Below, piece after piece: positions 62,351-63,918 of a stretch of 63,918 nt of DNA. The DNA lies in NCBI GenBank assembly GCA_023091735.1, contig JALKBU010000190.1, positions 1-63,918 of the forward strand, in the 5' to 3' direction. The number at the start of each line of letters is the position of its first letter. Within the stretch, counting starts at the first letter, position 1. A program made the translations under genes and the position numbers. The notes below the pieces were generated by a model that did no database searches, was not told the DNA's origin, and worked only from the letters and a program-made list of their open reading frames with translations. Origin of the DNA: Trichomonas tenax (Eukaryota > Parabasalia > Trichomonadida > Trichomonadidae).

Positions 62351-62754
62351 TTCTTATGCAGTTCTAATCCATGCAGCAACATCGAGATAAGGAGAAATAT
62401 AATCAGTACCAGACCCGACAGTAAAACTAGTATTTCCACATAGTGTGTGCATATAGACAAATAATATATAACGACGAATCTATATATAGACAAAAATATT
62501 TTTTTTAAGTTTCTAGCACGCCACCAATATATATTATATAATATATCAATATTAGGTATTTTATAACATCTGCAATCTCTTTCGAAATAATCTTCATCAT
62601 CATCAATGTTCAAATTTACTGGTCTAATCAAAATACCATCATTATATTCAATATTTAGAACAGGAAATCCATTAGGACTGAATAAAGTATATTTATCATC
62701 TATTTCAACATATGGAATCTGTTTTTCCTTAAAAAGCTCTTCAAGTTCACTCAT
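62347..62754 (-). CDS. Small protein with C-terminal transmembrane helix, unknown
   Basis: The 135-aa protein starts at ATG 62754 (MSELEELFKEKQIPYVEIDD). The first 80 residues are acidic and soluble. A long hydrophobic stretch (VEILVLLSGLVLIIFLLISM) near the C terminus predicts a tail anchor. It sits among Maverick-type fragments and may be an element gene (inference). No family is recognised. Confidence 0.5.
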   Translation of the reverse strand: MSELEELFKEKQIPYVEIDDKYTLFSPNGFPVLNIEYNDGILIRPVNLNIDDDEDYFERDCRCYKIPNIDILYNIYWWRARNLKKIFLSIYRFVVIYYLSICTHYVEILVLLSGLVLIIFLLISMLLHGLELHKK

Positions 62755-62779
62755 TTAAATCAAGATAAAATATTTATTT

Positions 62780-63073
62780 TTATGTAGAAGAAGCACTTAA
62801 ATCATAATCATCTAATAAGACAATTGATGGTCCAACTTGTTTGACTTGTATTGATGAGCATGCATGTCTGAGGAAGCAAATGATATGCTTCTCCTTATAC
62901 TTAGCTGATTCTCCTGAGCCTTTCATAGTGAGTGTATAAGTAATTGGAGAGTTAGATAATTGTCCTTGCTGATAAGTGTAATCAGTTTCGCATGGGAATC
63001 CACAAATGAAATGTATTGTATCATTCGATTCATAACCAGTATCTACAATCTCTGTAGTAGTAATGGAACGCAT
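62780..63073 (-). CDS. Small protein of unknown function, possibly Maverick-associated
   Basis: The protein starts at ATG 63073 (MRSITTTEIVDTGYES), about 97 aa. It is beta-rich with several cysteines (FICGFPCETDYTYQQGQLSN) and no transmembrane helix. It is in the same orientation as 62347-62754, only 25 bases upstream. It overlaps the antisense integrase-side sequence only at its edge. Confidence 0.45.
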   Translation of the reverse strand: MRSITTTEIVDTGYESNDTIHFICGFPCETDYTYQQGQLSNSPITYTLTMKGSGESAKYKEKHIICFLRHACSSIQVKQVGPSIVLLDDYDLSASST

Positions 63074-63106
63074 CACATCATAATTAAATCCTACTTCATC
63101 ATTTTT

Positions 63107-63343
63107 ATTATTAGGACATTAAGAGATATGCTTGATAATGAGGCATGTCTGAATGAGAAATCAATTTTCACCAACACGAAAATGCAAAAAATAATGGACA
63201 AATACAACAGGTCTTCGCATAGTTCCATCATGCATTTAGCACCTAATGATTTCGATGATGAAGCAAATAAAGAATACATTAGATATATCATGCGAAAACA
63301 GGCAATGATTAGAAACAGACCTGGATTTAGGACAACAGAGTAA
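63107..63343 (+). pseudogene. Retroviral-type integrase fragment (probable Maverick/Polinton)
   Basis: The frame reads IIRTLRDMLDNEACLNEKSI, then MQKIMDKYNRSSHSSIMHLA and PNDFDDEANKEYIRYIM to a stop. This matches the end of an rve integrase core: the R.LR..L helix, then the (Y)N...H.S....P motif. The DDE catalytic part is absent: the sequence upstream in this frame is antisense to another ORF. Mavericks, which carry such integrases, are very abundant in Trichomonas vaginalis. This is a 5'-truncated relic. Confidence 0.6.
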
Positions 63344-63469
63344 AGAAAATGAATAGAAGTTTGAAAATATTGAATAGAATTTTAACATTTTTAGTATCAA
63401 AAAGACAATATACAGTGTGCATGCATAAATAACGCACTACACAATATGATCTATAACATTAATATAGTC

Positions 63470-63672
63470 AAGTATAAAAATGTGCATGGGACTTGTCCGC
63501 TACGCGTACAAGTCCCCCGACACATTGTGAGAAACGCGGACAAAGTCGGCATCATTAATATTTTCACCGCCTAATATATAAAGACACTTATATATAGCGA
63601 CGAGTCAAGTGCCCACGAGTCCCTCCCCCACATTCCGATAAAAATAATAAAAAAATAAATTAGATTGGTTTC
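63470..63672 (+). repeat. Direct repeat copy B with perfect 9-bp hairpin
   Basis: It is homologous to 62094-62350. The hairpin GGGACTTGT (63488-63496)/ACAAGTCCC (63508-63516) has an 11-base loop. Relative to copy A, one internal pair changes from C-G to A-T on both arms, so the pairing is conserved while the sequence is not. Confidence 0.75.
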
Positions 63673-63705
63673 TGGACTCGAACCTGAGAAGTTTTAAATT
63701 TTTTA

Positions 63706-63710
63706 TCACA
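63706..63710 (+). promoter_or_regulatory. Initiator for the last gene
   Basis: TCACA, +1 at 63708, nine bases before ATG 63717. Confidence 0.6.
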
Positions 63711-63716
63711 GTATAA

Positions 63717-63918
63717 ATGGGAATTACTCTATCATCACAAAAAACAAATCCCTTTGATATTTTAAATAATTTATCATTTCATTTTGGAGACACTGAAAAT
63801 ATTGCTATCTCGGATAATGATGACCTTAGACCGATAACAGATGAAGAATTAAATACAATTGTTCATCCATCAGGTTCATGGTGCATAAATGGAGAATTTG
63901 ATAATAGAGCTTTCGACA
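63717..63918 (+). CDS. 5' part of a gene running off the window
   Basis: An open frame of 67 codons begins MGITLSSQKTNPFDILNNLS and continues acidic (ENIAISDNDDLRPITDEEL) to the window end without a stop. The Inr just upstream supports a real start. The family is not recognised; the position after direct repeat B, near Maverick-type relics, may mean an element gene. Confidence 0.5.
   Translation, partial: MGITLSSQKTNPFDILNNLSFHFGDTENIAISDNDDLRPITDEELNTIVHPSGSWCINGEFDNRAFD

Noticed and set aside
63661..63720. T-arm-like GACTCGAACC, suggesting an antisense tRNA
   Set aside because: The putative T stem has a mismatch. The sequence further along is AT-rich with no D or anticodon arm or acceptor pairing.

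Overview
This window is nuclear DNA from a trichomonad parabasalid, most likely Trichomonas vaginalis or a close relative. It is AT-rich with dense single-exon genes. Eukaryotic genes include eL18, uS3, LSm6, 14-3-3, PWP1, RIC1, SERINC and a tetraspanin. Several genes have the trichomonad initiator TCA(+1)Y(T/A) a few bases before the ATG, and several end in TAAA. There is also a protein with the trichomonad-specific initiator-binding domain, plus ankyrin/DUF3447 and large ARM-like and coiled-coil families. I saw no canonical trichomonad intron (GTAYGT...ACTAACACACAG). Names come from reading translations by eye; no search was run.

Layout. 0-10 kb: a pseudokinase, a protein disulfide isomerase interrupted by one in-frame TAG, an ARM-like protein, an unknown 469-aa protein, an ankyrin relic and an initiator-binding-domain protein. 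10-16.9 kb: eL18, RIC1, PWP1 and a tectonic-like secreted protein. 17-19.3 kb: two decayed beta-helix surface-protein pseudogenes. 20-28.5 kb: a FAM184-like coiled coil, an ARM-like protein, two more coiled coils and a gene fragment. 28.6-29.7 kb: a non-autonomous Mutator-like element with 213-bp inverted repeats and a 9-bp target duplication. 30-50 kb: 14-3-3, a SAP-like protein, LSm6, a SAC/FYVE-like protein with a lost catalytic cysteine, another coiled coil, ARM-like genes, a second pseudokinase, SERINC, a tetraspanin and uS3. 49.6-54 kb: mostly decayed DNA (broken genes, a transposase relic, a GC-rich island between purine and pyrimidine tracts).

The outstanding feature is 54.09-61.87 kb. 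A DUF3447/ankyrin amino-terminal ORF is followed within six bases by about 145 copies of a 37-bp unit. Interspersed are 17 near-identical 87-bp (29-codon) ankyrin modules and a divergent terminal module with its own stop codon. Every module-to-module distance equals 87 + 37n (n = 4 to 15). The units vary mostly in two trinucleotide windows. A miniature version in the same phase (two 37-bp units plus a terminal module) lies at 7012-7163.

After the array come small ORFs, a truncated retroviral-type integrase fragment of probable Maverick/Polinton origin, and two direct repeats that share a covarying hairpin. The window ends inside a new gene.

The conserved genes cover ordinary functions: translation, mRNA decay or splicing, Golgi Rab6 activation, ribosome biogenesis, cilium/basal-body structure, lipid and membrane biology, and signalling. 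Between them, a recurring TTTACAYGTCA-like motif marks many intergenic regions and sometimes overlaps the initiator.
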